Origin: Cenococcum geophilum 1.58
Taxonomy: Eukaryota; Ascomycota; Dothideomycetes; Gloniales; Gloniaceae
Direction of reading: 5' to 3'
Length of the DNA: 64,000 nt
NCBI GenBank assembly: GCA_001692895.1
Contig: KV748176.1
Span: 1,550,001-1,614,000 of the forward strand
Part shown: positions 22,407-33,360 of the stretch, in pieces
Layout: every line of letters starts with the position of its first letter
How positions within the stretch are numbered: position 1 is the stretch's first letter
The notes under the pieces: generated by a model
The model's database searches: none
What the model was told of the DNA's origin: nothing
The model's input: the letters and a program-made list of their open reading frames with translations, nothing else
Program-made: the position numbers and the translations under genes

Positions 22407-24504
22407 AAACTAAGCCGTTACTCTACTCCATCGGTTATTATCTATTATAGGTCTTTAAGCTTACCTTATCTCATCTTAAGAATCTTAGTCGTCTCTTATC
22501 TCTTCCTAAGAATCTTAAGCCTTTAGCCTTTTACCTTTATTAAGTGCCGAAGTAGTTTACTATTTTACTTCCCTTACGTCTTATAAAGCGATAGATAATA
22601 TATTTAGTGGGGTTTTAATCCCTACTAATATTCCCTATTCTGTAGTGGAATTATCTTTTACCTCTTATATAATATTTCTAAGGTCTATATACTCCTAGTA
22701 AGCTACTTTTATTACCTTATTATTATAGAATATTTCGCCTATATTAAATTTATTATCCTTAATATCTAATTTATAAACTAGTTTATTAGTTCCTCTAAAC
22801 TTTAATAATTTTAGCTCCTATAGCCAATAGCTTACGTTATATTTAGCATTTTTATAAATTTAGTGTATATTATTGTAATAGAACGCAAAGCTTTTAATTA
22901 AATACTCCTTTATTTTTTATAGCATATTATTATCCCTCTATATATATATATTGTCTACTAGTCTTATTCCCTTTACTATATAGTAACTCAAACCACTTTT
23001 ATAGTCTTTAGCGTAATAACCCTATTTTCTATAATTTATATAAGCTCCTTCTTTAAACTATTTTTCTTACTATAGAGTCCGCCTAAATGTTTTCTGCTAC
23101 TAAAATCCCTAATTTGGCCTTTGCTTCTTAGACCTTTAATTACTTAATTCTTATCTTTTAGGTTTCTATAATTTCTTATTTTATCTTTTAAATTCTTTAG
23201 TACTGCTTAGGTCTATTAGCTCTGCGCTATACTATAGTTTCTAACTTTAACTTTATTATTACGTGCCCTAGGCCTTATACGACTATAGAACTCTATTCTA
23301 ACCCTTCTTAGTCTACTCTCTTTAGTAAATCCTATTATTAATCTTAATTGCTTAGTTAATTAAATCCCTAAAAGTATCCGTATCTTCTATTAGGATAATT
23401 ATATTCTAAACTTTTACCTTAAGTCCTTACTTTTACTATGCTATAAGCGCCTTATTGTTTTATTTAACTTATATTACTAATATTTAAAACTACGTCGTAT
23501 ACTTAATTACTAAAGTTCTTTATATTAGGTTTTAAAGCTTTCTTTCTACTGTAGTAGTTGCCTCTAGGTCTCTAAATATCTGCGTTAATCGTTCTATAAA
23601 CCCGTTCTAACTTAAGAATATATACTATACCTCCTAGTTAGTAGTTGTTATACCGTGCTCCTATACCTTCGTAAGGTAAGGTTTAAACTACTTAAGTGCT
23701 CTTCCCGTTAAGAATAATCCTACGTAAGCGACTTAATCCATAGGCGTTCCTAGCTTTACCCCTTCCTATATAACCTTAAAGTGCATTTATATAAGAAATC
23801 CCTTAAGCTTTAACTTCTCTCCTAAAAATCGTTTAATTAAGGGTAGCTTAACCTTAGCTGCTCTAATCCCGTTAATCCTTTCTTTAAGTATCTTATTATT
23901 ATCTGTTAATTAATTAACTATTTCCTATAGCTGTCTAACAGTAACTAGTTGCGAGCCAGTATTTACTATACTAGTGTTATTACTTAATCCTAAGGTAGTC
24001 GCTACTATAGACGCCGTTATAGCTGCTGCTTTTAGTAGTATATTGTTTAACTTTGTTAATACTATAACCTTAGTAGTAAATATATAACGAAGCCTTGTAG
24101 CAGAAACTACGGTAGACTTATTAATAGGCTGGGTATATAGGTAAATAAAAAGTTAACAACGTAATAATAACTAGTGGAGTAGTTGCCTAATAGATTAACT
24201 CTAATTATATTCTAAGATTTACTATAAGGAGAAAAGAATTATCTAGGTAGGGACTATGGTCCTTTAAATACACAACTATACTCCTAAGAAATCCTCCTTA
24301 TACATAAAGTACGTCTTATATATAAGGTACGTAAGTTCCTTTTGTTCCTTTTATTTAATATATAGCACGTTATATAACCTTAGTTACCATTCCTTATTAC
24401 GTAGTTCTATTGGCTCTATTCTAGACCGTGCCTTAATTAACTAACTAGCTGCTTCCAACTCCTCTCCTAGTAGTTATAACATCGTACTTAAAGCGTTTGT
24501 AACA
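22407..24504 (-). mobile_element. G-family gypsy copy G1, 5' LTR and gag (fossil)
   Basis: Aligns in the same orientation with 51000-53067 of element G: gag from about 24040 leftward, the zinc-knuckle zone near 23000-23045, and the 5' LTR at 24083-24504. The gag is interrupted by X at 22406 and resumes at 16916-17169. Pol is absent from the window because element C cuts G1. Broken many times. Confidence 0.85.
24083..24504 (-). repeat. 5' LTR of G1
   Basis: 422 bp. The plus-strand edges read TATAACGAAGCCTTG and GCGTTTGTAACA. It is homologous to the G LTRs at 45166-45590 and 52643-53067 and, inverted, to 39653-40071. Confidence 0.88.
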
Positions 24505-25660
24505 CTATAAATAGAAGGTAGAAGCCTATATAGACCTAGAAAAGGGACCGTATTGGGCAATAAATAGAATTATATATATATATATATTATAGGACTTACC
24601 TATACTTATATTTATCCTATAATACCTATATATATACTATAATAGCCCCTATATTTTAACTATGTCTACCTAAACCTATTTTATTTCCTAGTTAAACATC
24701 TTAATCTATTACGCGTTAATATACTTAGTATAGTTAATAGTTAGTAACAAAGCTTATTTATAACTACTTAGTTAATCTATAATAGTATATAATTAAAGAA
24801 GTAGATAAATTTAAATAAAATAAAAGGCTAATAAAGTTAACTAGTTTTAGAATATAAAAATAGTATAAGCTAAAGGAAAATAAAAAGATAATAAAATTAA
24901 ATAATGGTCTAGCTATATATACTAAATTTAAAGATACAATTTATTTAAGCCTAAAGAAGTTTATAATACTAATATAGTATTAGGTAACGAAGTTACCTTA
25001 CCTATATATATTGTTCCGCACAGCCGTACCTAGCATCTTACCAGTTACTCGTTTACCTTTTAGGGGTTATACTGTGGCTAGGTGGTGCGGAGCCTATTAC
25101 CTTATATATAGAGTAGAAATTTATAACGTATCCCGCCTCTACGTTACCATACGGCCAAAAGACATAGAGTGCTTGCGAACTTGTTTGTAAGCGTGGCGGA
25201 ATCTAATATATATACTCTTACAAAATTAAAGAATTCTTATTTTATACTATTTAAAGCTAGTTTAAAGCTTAATATATAATAGTTAGAGTTTATAGAGTTT
25301 TATAAAGGAGGTAAATTTACTATATAATTTCTTAATTAAGGAAATAGATATAGTAATAGAGATTTATAGCTAAGTAAAAGATAAAATAAAAAAATCTAGA
25401 AAATCTATATATAATTAGTATCTTATATATTTAAATAACCCTATATTTAAACAATACTTAGTAAACCTTATAGGTAATAATAAGGGAGACCATATTCTCT
25501 ATTATTAAATATTAGAGCGCCTATAGTAAACATCGGGGATTAGGCCTATTAGGGCACCGGTAGTGGCTTACGCACGGTATCTAGGCATTCTATACTTCAG
25601 AAACTCTCTAATAAAGAGTACCTATTCCAAATCTATCCGTTATTTATTCTGCGGCTTTAC
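24505..25660. other. AT-rich spacer with small inverted repeats
   Basis: No gene recognised. It holds a short (TA)n run at about 24571-24590. Two small GC-richer islands stand out: 25011-25093 (GTTCCGCAC…CCTAGC facing GCTAGG…GTGCGGAGC) and 25128-25203 (CCCGCCTCTACG facing CGTGGCGGAA). These could be remnants of short TIR elements. Confidence 0.4.
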
Positions 25661-25906
25661 TTACCGGTAACAGCAAGCGTTATTGCTATCGTTAATATTA
25701 AAAACGATATTACACGCCTATAAGGCGAGGTTAAGAGCTTAGAAAATGTGCCTAAAGAAGTTAAGCAGCTACTTAACGGTCCGGATAGCGATGTTATCGT
25801 AAGCTGTTTAAAGGTTCGTGCTATTTACTTATACCGCAAGATAAATCTACCTTTATTTAGTATAATCGATACCTCTATCTTTTTAGTGCAAGCAGAGTAT
25901 GGTTAA
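25661..25906 (+). pseudogene. Relic of a fungal STAND/NLR N-terminal domain
   Basis: One frame reads LPVTASVIAIVNIKNDITRL, then GEVKSLENVPKEVKQLLNGPDS, ending near 25906. This is the helical N-terminal domain common in fungal NACHT/STAND proteins (ASVIAVV at the start, then KNDI.RL..EV.SL..VL..V..LL.GP). In family members about 20 residues usually lie between VNI and KNDI; here they are missing, so there is a deletion or an unmodelled feature. Only about 80 codons survive and no NACHT/NB-ARC or repeat domain was seen downstream. Such domains usually act in heterokaryon incompatibility or immune-like sensing. The call is by eye. Confidence 0.55.
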
Positions 25907-26879
25907 ACTCAAATATAGAAACGGCTTAATTGTACTAGCAGGTTTAGTATTAGTGCAGAAGAATAAAAAGAAAGAGCGAGTTGCATAGCTGCTTAGCTAG
26001 GCTTGCTAATATCAGACACTATATCACAGTATGCTATTACTAATTAAAGTAAGCGAGATTAATAAGCAACCTTCTGGTGGATCCTAATGCTACAATTATA
26101 CCGGAATCCATTTAAAGCTATAGTCCTTCTAAAACTTGTAGCTCTTTACACTGGGTAATTAGAGATGCTCTTTACGTCATTATAATGTCCATTGCCACAT
26201 TAATATTACTGGCACAGTCGCTTTTAAAATCGGCTTCCTCTACTAGAATTCTACCCCGCTTATCCTAAAAGCTCTTAGCACTTACCTTACTATACCTAGT
26301 TAAGTGCAAATAATAAGTCTAGAGTTAACCATTTAATAAGCCGAAGTGTGTAGCTGAGGATCCACCTAAGCGGATAGCTAGAGCTAGAGCGGTTAAAGTT
26401 AGTTTTAGGTTTAATATATTTAGGCCGCTTTAGCTCGCAGCTATAACGAGAGGTCTAGCCCCTTTAAAATCTTTGGCTCTATTTGTGCCTAGTCTTAAGA
26501 AAGTAAGCGCTAAAATGCACGATCCCTGTATGGGGCAGCCTCGGCTTATAATATAAGATTACGTAGCCAACTAAGCCTAAACCACTTATCCTATAATATA
26601 ACTTACCTCTTAGCTCTAAAATAGAACCAACTATTATAGGTAACTAGCTATAACATATTTATAACGTATTTAGAATATATTTTAATTTAAATAGATTTAT
26701 CTAATTATTACTAACTACTAGATTTCTTTAATAATAATAAAAATAGATCTAAAATTAATTTAAAAGATAGTATTCTTAGTTTAGTAAATAGTATACTTTA
26801 AGAGAGTTAAATACAGCCGTATGATTAGATTAAAGTAAGTTTTTAACGTATTTTAAATACGCTCTAATCTAGTTTTAAA
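25907..26879. other. Degraded AT-rich sequence, no gene recognised
   Basis: From 25907 to about 26540, CA/TG content is somewhat higher than in the flanking retroelements and short frames are legible (for example KYRNGLIVLAGLVLVQKNKK near 25915), but no family was recognised. It may be a continuation of the STAND relic or another degraded gene. 26600-26879 is plain AT-rich sequence. Confidence 0.35.
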
Positions 26880-28435
26880 TATATTTAACTTAAAGTTCCT
26901 TATATTATATTATAAAGTAAGGTATAAATAGAAAGTTCAATTAATAGAATAATAGAGTATATTGCGAGAATAGACAAATCCTTAAAAGGAGGTATCTAGC
27001 TACGAGGTAAGGAAGGGGTTTTCCTATATATAGCATATATACCTTATAGCTATATAGCTATATACTATAGTTTTACCCTAATACTACCTCCCCCTTTTAA
27101 AAGGATTTTTTCTAATCCTTTATATATTTAAACCTTAATAAAACTGTATAAAAAACATTAATAAGGAAAAAGTACTAGTAAAAGAGAAATATATCGAACG
27201 GACTTATATATGGATTAATCTATAAAGAAAATAAGACTATAAATATACAATAAAGGTGTAGATAATAGAAATAGGCAGCAAGTTATAGTGTAATAGGAAG
27301 CTAAAATAGGGTAAATAAAGCCAATATCTTAGTTAATAAAATATAAGAGTAATATTACAGACTTATCTTTCTGCTATAAAATACTAACTAGTTTTTAGTG
27401 GAGTTAGTTAGCATCCGGATCCCTATTAGGTTATAGTAGGATACTAATAAGAGTAAAATTTAATATATTAGTAATTATTATTAATAACTAATTTATATTA
27501 AAATGCCGTAGTAGTAAGGCTTTAATAAACTTTACCCGTAGTTTCTAAAAGGCCTTTTAAACCTTTCTAGGCTATATCTATGGTTTATACTATTTAGTTA
27601 ATCCCTGTTTAGTTTTCTTCCTTCCCGCCTTTAAGCTTTTACTTTTTAGGCTAAGTCTTAAAAGGCTTCCGTAATATACTTAAATAAGTACTAGGCGACG
27701 TTTAAGTAGTTATAAATAAAGCGCTTATAGAAATTGGTAAAGCCTAAGAACATTTAAATATACTAATAACTCTCTAGCCTTAGCCACTTTTAAATCGCCT
27801 ATACTTGTACTACGTTTATAACCACCCTATAGGCATTACAATATAGCCTAGGAACTTAATCTACTTAATATTAAAGATATACCTTAATACCTTAGCGTAG
27901 AGGCCCTAATTATTTAAATGTTCCAATACTTTACAGATATGCTATTTATGCTAATCTTCGTCTTTTAAGTAGATTAGGATATTATTTAGATAGATAACGT
28001 ATATATAGTTAACTAATCCTATTAAGGCCCTGTGGATATATAATTGGAATATTATAGGCGTATTAGCTAGCCTAAAAAGTATTACTAATCCTTAAAGTAG
28101 CTATATTAGGTTTTAAAAGCAGTTTTTTACTTATCCTTTATAAGGTATATTGCCTAGGTATATAATAGGGAGTAAGTAAGCCAAGTATAAGTTATAGGGG
28201 AGTTAATAAAAGAGGATAATATAGTAATAAGGGTAGGCAATAGCCTTGTATAAAAACGAACCAATAAGGAGAATAAGAGGGCTATAAGCCTAAGTAAGAG
28301 GCTAAAAAAACCCCTTATATTCCCTTCTTTAATATAGAGCCTATAGTAGGTATTTTATAGATCTAGCTTTATAGAGATCTTCGCCCTAAATAGTTAATTT
28401 AGTCTTTTACTAACTATTAGTAATGTAGCTAACTA
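26880..28435 (-). mobile_element. C-family gypsy fragment J: 3' LTR and part of RT (fossil)
   Basis: Minus strand. 27560-28430 matches the RT region of element C (13222-13690). At 27087-27104 a polypurine tract (on minus AAAAGGGGGAGG) precedes an LTR-like region (about 26880-27085) related to the C/D LTR (shared AGTATATAG and CCTCCTTTTAAGGATTTGTC-type blocks). Integrase is missing, so there is an internal deletion. A 175-bp foreign insert splits it (28135-28311). The right end is cut by the D LTR. Broken many times. Confidence 0.7.
28135..28311. mobile_element. Short non-coding insertion in J (possible MITE)
   Basis: Element C is continuous here (TTACTTATTCCCTTTTTTAA), whereas J has about 175 extra bases between TTACTTAT and TTCCCTTCTTTAA. 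The insert edges carry TATAAGG and CCTTATA as short inverted ends. The target duplication is ambiguous. There is no coding capacity. The class is unproven. Confidence 0.45.
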
Positions 28436-28461
28436 GAAAGCAAGCTACCCCACGTAGTAAG

Positions 28462-28742
28462 TATAAGGGATATTATTGCGGACACCTTGGGTTGCCCTTA
28501 GGACAACCCCCAGACGCCCCTTAGATGGTCGCCGGTTATATACTAAAGGCACGTGCCCGTAGTATATAGTCTCTATAATCCTAGAGGCCTTACCTCCTTA
28601 AGGATTTATCTCTCTTACCAATCTATCCTATTCCATAATTGTGTCCTTATAGCCCCCTATTTATAAGATCCCCTTATATTTAAATCCTTCCTACTCCTTT
28701 TAGAAGAGTAGTCGGCTTTAAGGACTAGATTATTTATTTACA
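28462..28742 (+). repeat. LTR of element D
   Basis: 281 bp, matching the C LTR in length and content. It starts TATAAGGGATATTATTGCGG and ends near TTATTTACA. Confidence 0.85.
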
Positions 28743-31241
28743 TCTTTTGTTTATAACTACTATCCTCCCTAAAAATCTCGCGATGGCCTAAATGGAAACT
28801 CTACAGATACCTTATAGAAAGCCGTCGCGTAAAGGCAGGAAGGTCCCTCTAATAGCAAGAGATTGCGATAATATAACCCTTTAGGTAAAATGGCCGAATA
28901 AGCCCTAATACCTAGATGCTCTAGAAGCTCGAAGACTCTTATATACCTATAGTTACTAGTAACGCTAAAGAAAATATAAACACCCTCTATAACGGTCGCA
29001 ATACTACTAAAAAGCAGCTAGAACCCCTCTGGCCCTACCTAGGCTAATTAAAAAATTAAACGCTAGAGGCGACTTTAAGATCTTCCCCTAAGCTAAAAAT
29101 ACTAGAGGAATATACTAACGTGTCTAACTAGGGAATTAACTAAAACCCTCTTAGAAGACTACTGGCCTATAATTAGTATAGTGGCGGTATATAGACTGCT
29201 TATAAGCTAAGTAGGCCTACCCCTTTAGGTAATTTAAACTAATTACTAACTTAAGACTTAAGCCTTATAGGGAAATCTACACTAGCTACTAGTACTAATA
29301 CTACCTCTATAGCCGGAGCTTCCCTAAAGCTAAGGTTAAAAAGTTAAGAGCCCTAAACCAATGTTCTCTAAAATAGATATTAGGAAGCTGCCATAAGGCT
29401 CTTAAAAGCTATATAGGAAGGAGCCACTAATAAATATATTAGAAACCTTTAGGGGTAGGTCCAGATTTAGTAGAGCTTAATTTAGGCTAGATAAAATCTT
29501 TTATATTTTAGCTAAGGCTAAGAGCTTCCTAGAAGCTACCTAGTACCTACCTAAAAAGGTATAGAAGACTTAAAGAGTTATTTATACTATAAATGGAAAA
29601 AGGATATAAACTAACTAATTAAGGCTTTTAGTAGTTTAGAACTTCGCTATAGACCTAATACCTAGTAGTTAGATGATTAGGTTTATAAGGTAGATAACTT
29701 CTTTAAGATACTAATAATACAAGATAATACTAAAGAGCGTATATACTGGATTATTAGTAAGATTAAAGACCAATCGCTAAACTAGATCGCGCTTAATTAG
29801 CTTAATAAAGAGTAAATTATTATATAGCTATAGCTATAAACCTTTCTAAAGAAATAGACTTAAGATCTATATATTATATAATATAATAATATAGAGCTAT
29901 TCTAGAATAGGATATAGCTTAACCGCTATAACTTCCGCCAGTTTATAAACTTTATAGAAACTTATACTTAATAAATAGATTTAGAGCCCTTTAAAAATAA
30001 AGACGGTAGTATCTATAAAAAGGAGAAGATTAGGTTTATTTAGGCTAGAATTAAGCTAGTAATTTATAATAAAATAAAGTACGAGGGAGCCCTATTACGG
30101 ATTATTATATACACAGATTTTAAACGAGTAGTCCTAAATATTAAAGATATGGTAAGGAACTAGACCTCTTTTAATAGGAAGCTAAGGGGTTACTAGAAGC
30201 GTGGGCACTCTAGTAGTAATATAGGGTAGGCCTAACCTTTAAAGAAGCCGTTCTTAAAGAGAACTTTAAAAGGGTTAAAGTTAGGAACCTTAAATAACGG
30301 GAAAGACTTCTAGGGTTATCTTAACACCCGTCTAGCACCTTTATGGGAATACTTTAAGAAGTTAAGAAAAAACTCTAGAGGTAAATCCTATTAGAAAAAT
30401 AAGTAGAGTAATAACCGCACTAACAATCTAAAAAAAGAAAAGCCTTAGTTGCGGACTTTTCCTAGCTATAACTAGGGCAAGATATAAAAGGAGAGACTTT
30501 TTATATTACTATTAAGCTGGAAACAACACTCTCTATAGGTAAGATATATTAGTTCTAAGTACTATATAACAGCGGCGCTAAAATTAATCTTATATAATAT
30601 AATTTGGTAAAAAAGTATAAACTTATTCTATTGGAAAGGTAGTAAAAACCTATTATAGGCTTTTTAGATAAGTATTAGATTAAACTATATAGTGCCTATA
30701 AGCTTATAGTATTAGTGGCCGATATATATAACTATATTAAGGTAGTTAGCTCGCAACCCTTTTAGGCGGCTAACTTTATAGGTTATAACCTTATCCTTAA
30801 ATACCCTTAGCTTACGGAAGTAGATCCTAAAATACGCTTTAAGATAGGAGCCTTTAAATAGTGGAATCATAAAGATTTGGAAGGGTGTATATTACTAATA
30901 AGCCTAAAGGATATTCTAGAGAATATATCCCTAGGTGAAATAGTATACACTTTATACCTAAGGGAGTATTAGATCTAACCCCTATTTAATAATAAGATAA
31001 GTATAGAGCCTAGTATAGGTAATAACCCCTTTATAGCGGAGACCCTATAGGGAACTACTAGATAGGTTGCGGAGATAGTATAGGGAGGTGGCGATCTTAA
31101 AGATTTTATAAGATACTTTAACCGCTATGGGTTACTATAGCTTAAGTAATATACAGAGAGTATACTACGGCATCTTAAGCGCTGTGTTAAGGATTTCTCT
31201 ACCCTCTACTAGCTACTATATAAAATGGTATAACGTATAGT
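28462..31241 (+). mobile_element. Ty3/gypsy element D, LTR-gag-protease part (fossil)
   Basis: Plus-strand copy of the C family: LTR (28462-28742), gag beginning near 28792 (METLQIPYRKPSRKG), a Lys-rich region near 30170-30470, and protease zone at about 30480-30800 (NSGAKINLI). Similarity to C ends at about 31241, before RT, where a different LTR-like sequence begins. C and D face each other in inverted orientation about 11.5 kb apart. Broken many times. Confidence 0.85.
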
Positions 31242-31405
31242 AAGGGATTCGCTTAGGACTTGGCATATGTATATAGACGTGGCCTCACCACCTTCTCTTG
31301 CTCCTTAGCTTAATATCTTCGTAATATAGCATTCGTTCGCTTAATCTTGCAAGCATTTATTTAAGTCTCTATTGAGATATTTGTTCGATAGTTCGAGCCG
31401 TTACA
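31242..31405 (+). repeat. LTR fragment related to the solo LTR at 44477
   Basis: Shares GGGATTYGCTTARGACTTGGCATAT, GACGTGGCCTCAC, GCTCCTTAGCTTAATATC and a GCCGTTACA end with 44477-44669. The first 30 bases or so of the LTR are not recognisable. It terminates element D. Confidence 0.75.
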
Positions 31406-33147
31406 CTAGCTTAATTAACTTCTGCTAAATTCTGCTAGATTAATTAAATTTTACTAAAGTCCGTTAAAGACCGCGTGTATATATACGCACGTATTAACTA
31501 CTAAGCCCCTAACTATTTAATTATATAATTCTCTTGTTATTCCGTTCTCTTCTTTACGCAACGTCTTGTTCTTAGCGAGAGCTATATACCCTTAAATTTA
31601 GATAGAATTTATATTATTCCTTTAAATCTTCCCTAAAGTCTCTTTGCGCCCTTATATATATTCTATATTTTATGTTTCCTTACTAAAGCTATATTAAAGA
31701 AGAGATAGTACAGAACTACTACTATCTAGTAAAATTAATAGGGAACTAGAATGGAATATAGAAGATATTTTAGACTAAAGATAGCGCTAGAAGAAGTGCG
31801 AATTTTTAATTTGTTAAGAAGGATACTTTTAGGCGTATAATAGTTAGGAACCTAAGGAGTACCTTTAGTTAGGATATAATATAGCAATTAAAACCTTCCT
31901 AAGAACTAAAGGTAAAGATTTGGTAATAGTTCTAAATATACTATAGATAAGATAATAGGGAAGACCCTATAAATTAAAACTATAAGGTTAAGTATAGGTA
32001 TTAAAAATAAAAACGTTTCGCTATTATAATAGGGATCCTTAAGGGGAAGCCTATAGGATCTATAGGAGAACTACTAGGGACGCTATTTAAGAATAAGTAG
32101 TAGCAGTATAAGAAAAGGTCTTAGGGATTTAGAAGGACCCCCTAGGAATAAAAGGAGAGTATCTAGTCTAGCACTGGAGATATATAGTAGAGTTAATAGT
32201 ACAAAGAGGAGTAAAAGGACAGCCTATAAAGAACTGAAATTTTTAAGAAATTATAAAGCACCTATAAGAAACACTACCCGTTTATTATATATGGAAATTA
32301 TAGCAGCATACTACCTTTATATAAAATTGTTACCAAAGCTTAAAATAAAGGCATCCCTAAAGTATAAAGTTAATTCCTAATAATAGGGCATCTTAAAGGC
32401 ACCTAAGAAGCACTATATAAAGCTATCTTATAAAAAGAAGGAAAGAACTAGATAATAACTTAAATACCAGTAGCAGCAATAAGAGCCTCCTCTTCTATCT
32501 TAACGTTATTATTAACGGTATTATCGGCACCTCTATCCCTAGAAGTATTAGCACTTCTACTAATATTCTTCTTAAAATAATAGGAACTAGAAGGACTAGT
32601 ACGGGCGGAAAACTAGCAAGGAGAACGTTTATCTAGACTTTTATTACTATTCTTAGTATCTTTAGGCTTTAAATTAGTATTTAAACAGGGATCTAAAAGC
32701 CGTTAGCTAAGAGAATTAGGATAGTTACTAAATATATTACTAGAGAAACTTACCTAGCTAGAAAGGCCCGTATAAGAGTGCAAATGTTATTATTTATAAG
32801 GGTAAGCTGCTTGCATATACGCTCTTAGACACTATATATCTAAGATTATTACGTCTCTATAGCAGTAAAAACCCTTATTAAATTAAAGAGCCTATAAGCA
32901 ACGGCAGATACCTTTTGTCCCTATTTATTACTATTTAAATATAGGCGGAAATCCCAAATAGCGCGATAGAGCTTATAAGTCTTATATATATAAATAGCAG
33001 GGATTTAATATAATTAGTGAAATTTAGAATAAAATAAAATAGAAAATATTAGAATATAGGTCTTTCTCCTACTATGGTAATAGGAATACTTAGATTTGTT
33101 TTTACTAAAGTAAGGTGTAGGATAAGTTTAGCGTAAGCGCGTAAATA
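31406..33147 (+). mobile_element. Unassigned LTR-type element I, 5' part (fossil)
   Basis: The first 200 bp or so resemble the LTR/leader of element A (TTCTGCTA-type repeats, then CTTTACGCAACGTCTT). From about 31690 a long degraded plus-strand coding stretch follows with charged, Lys-rich segments, perhaps gag-like, but no domain was recognised. It is cut at 33147 by chromovirus F. 39338-39652 may be its continuation. Confidence 0.45.
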
Positions 33148-33360
33148 TATAACAGCGCTGTCTCATATTATCTGCTAAATTCTGCTATATTTTACTAACC
33201 TATAATTAGCTCGCCCAGAGCTAGCGCCTTAGCAACTCACCTTATATATTTATTTACATCGGTTTTAGCGACCCCCTTTTTTCCTTTTCCTTAGCTTAGT
33301 ATCTTTGTAATATAGTATTCTACAAGCTTTAGTTTAGAAGCATTTATATAAGCCATAACA
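33148..33360 (+). repeat. 5' LTR of element F
   Basis: 213 bp, TATAACAGCGCTGTC to GCCATAACA. It shares CTTAGCTTAGTATCTT..GTAATATAG with the solo LTRs at 44477 and 53093, so these LTR families are related. Confidence 0.9.

Noticed and set aside
22323-22526. Plus-strand 67-codon frame at the right end of X
   Set aside because: It starts in the CCTGACAGG repeats and runs into antisense G1 gag across the insertion border, so it cannot be a real gene.
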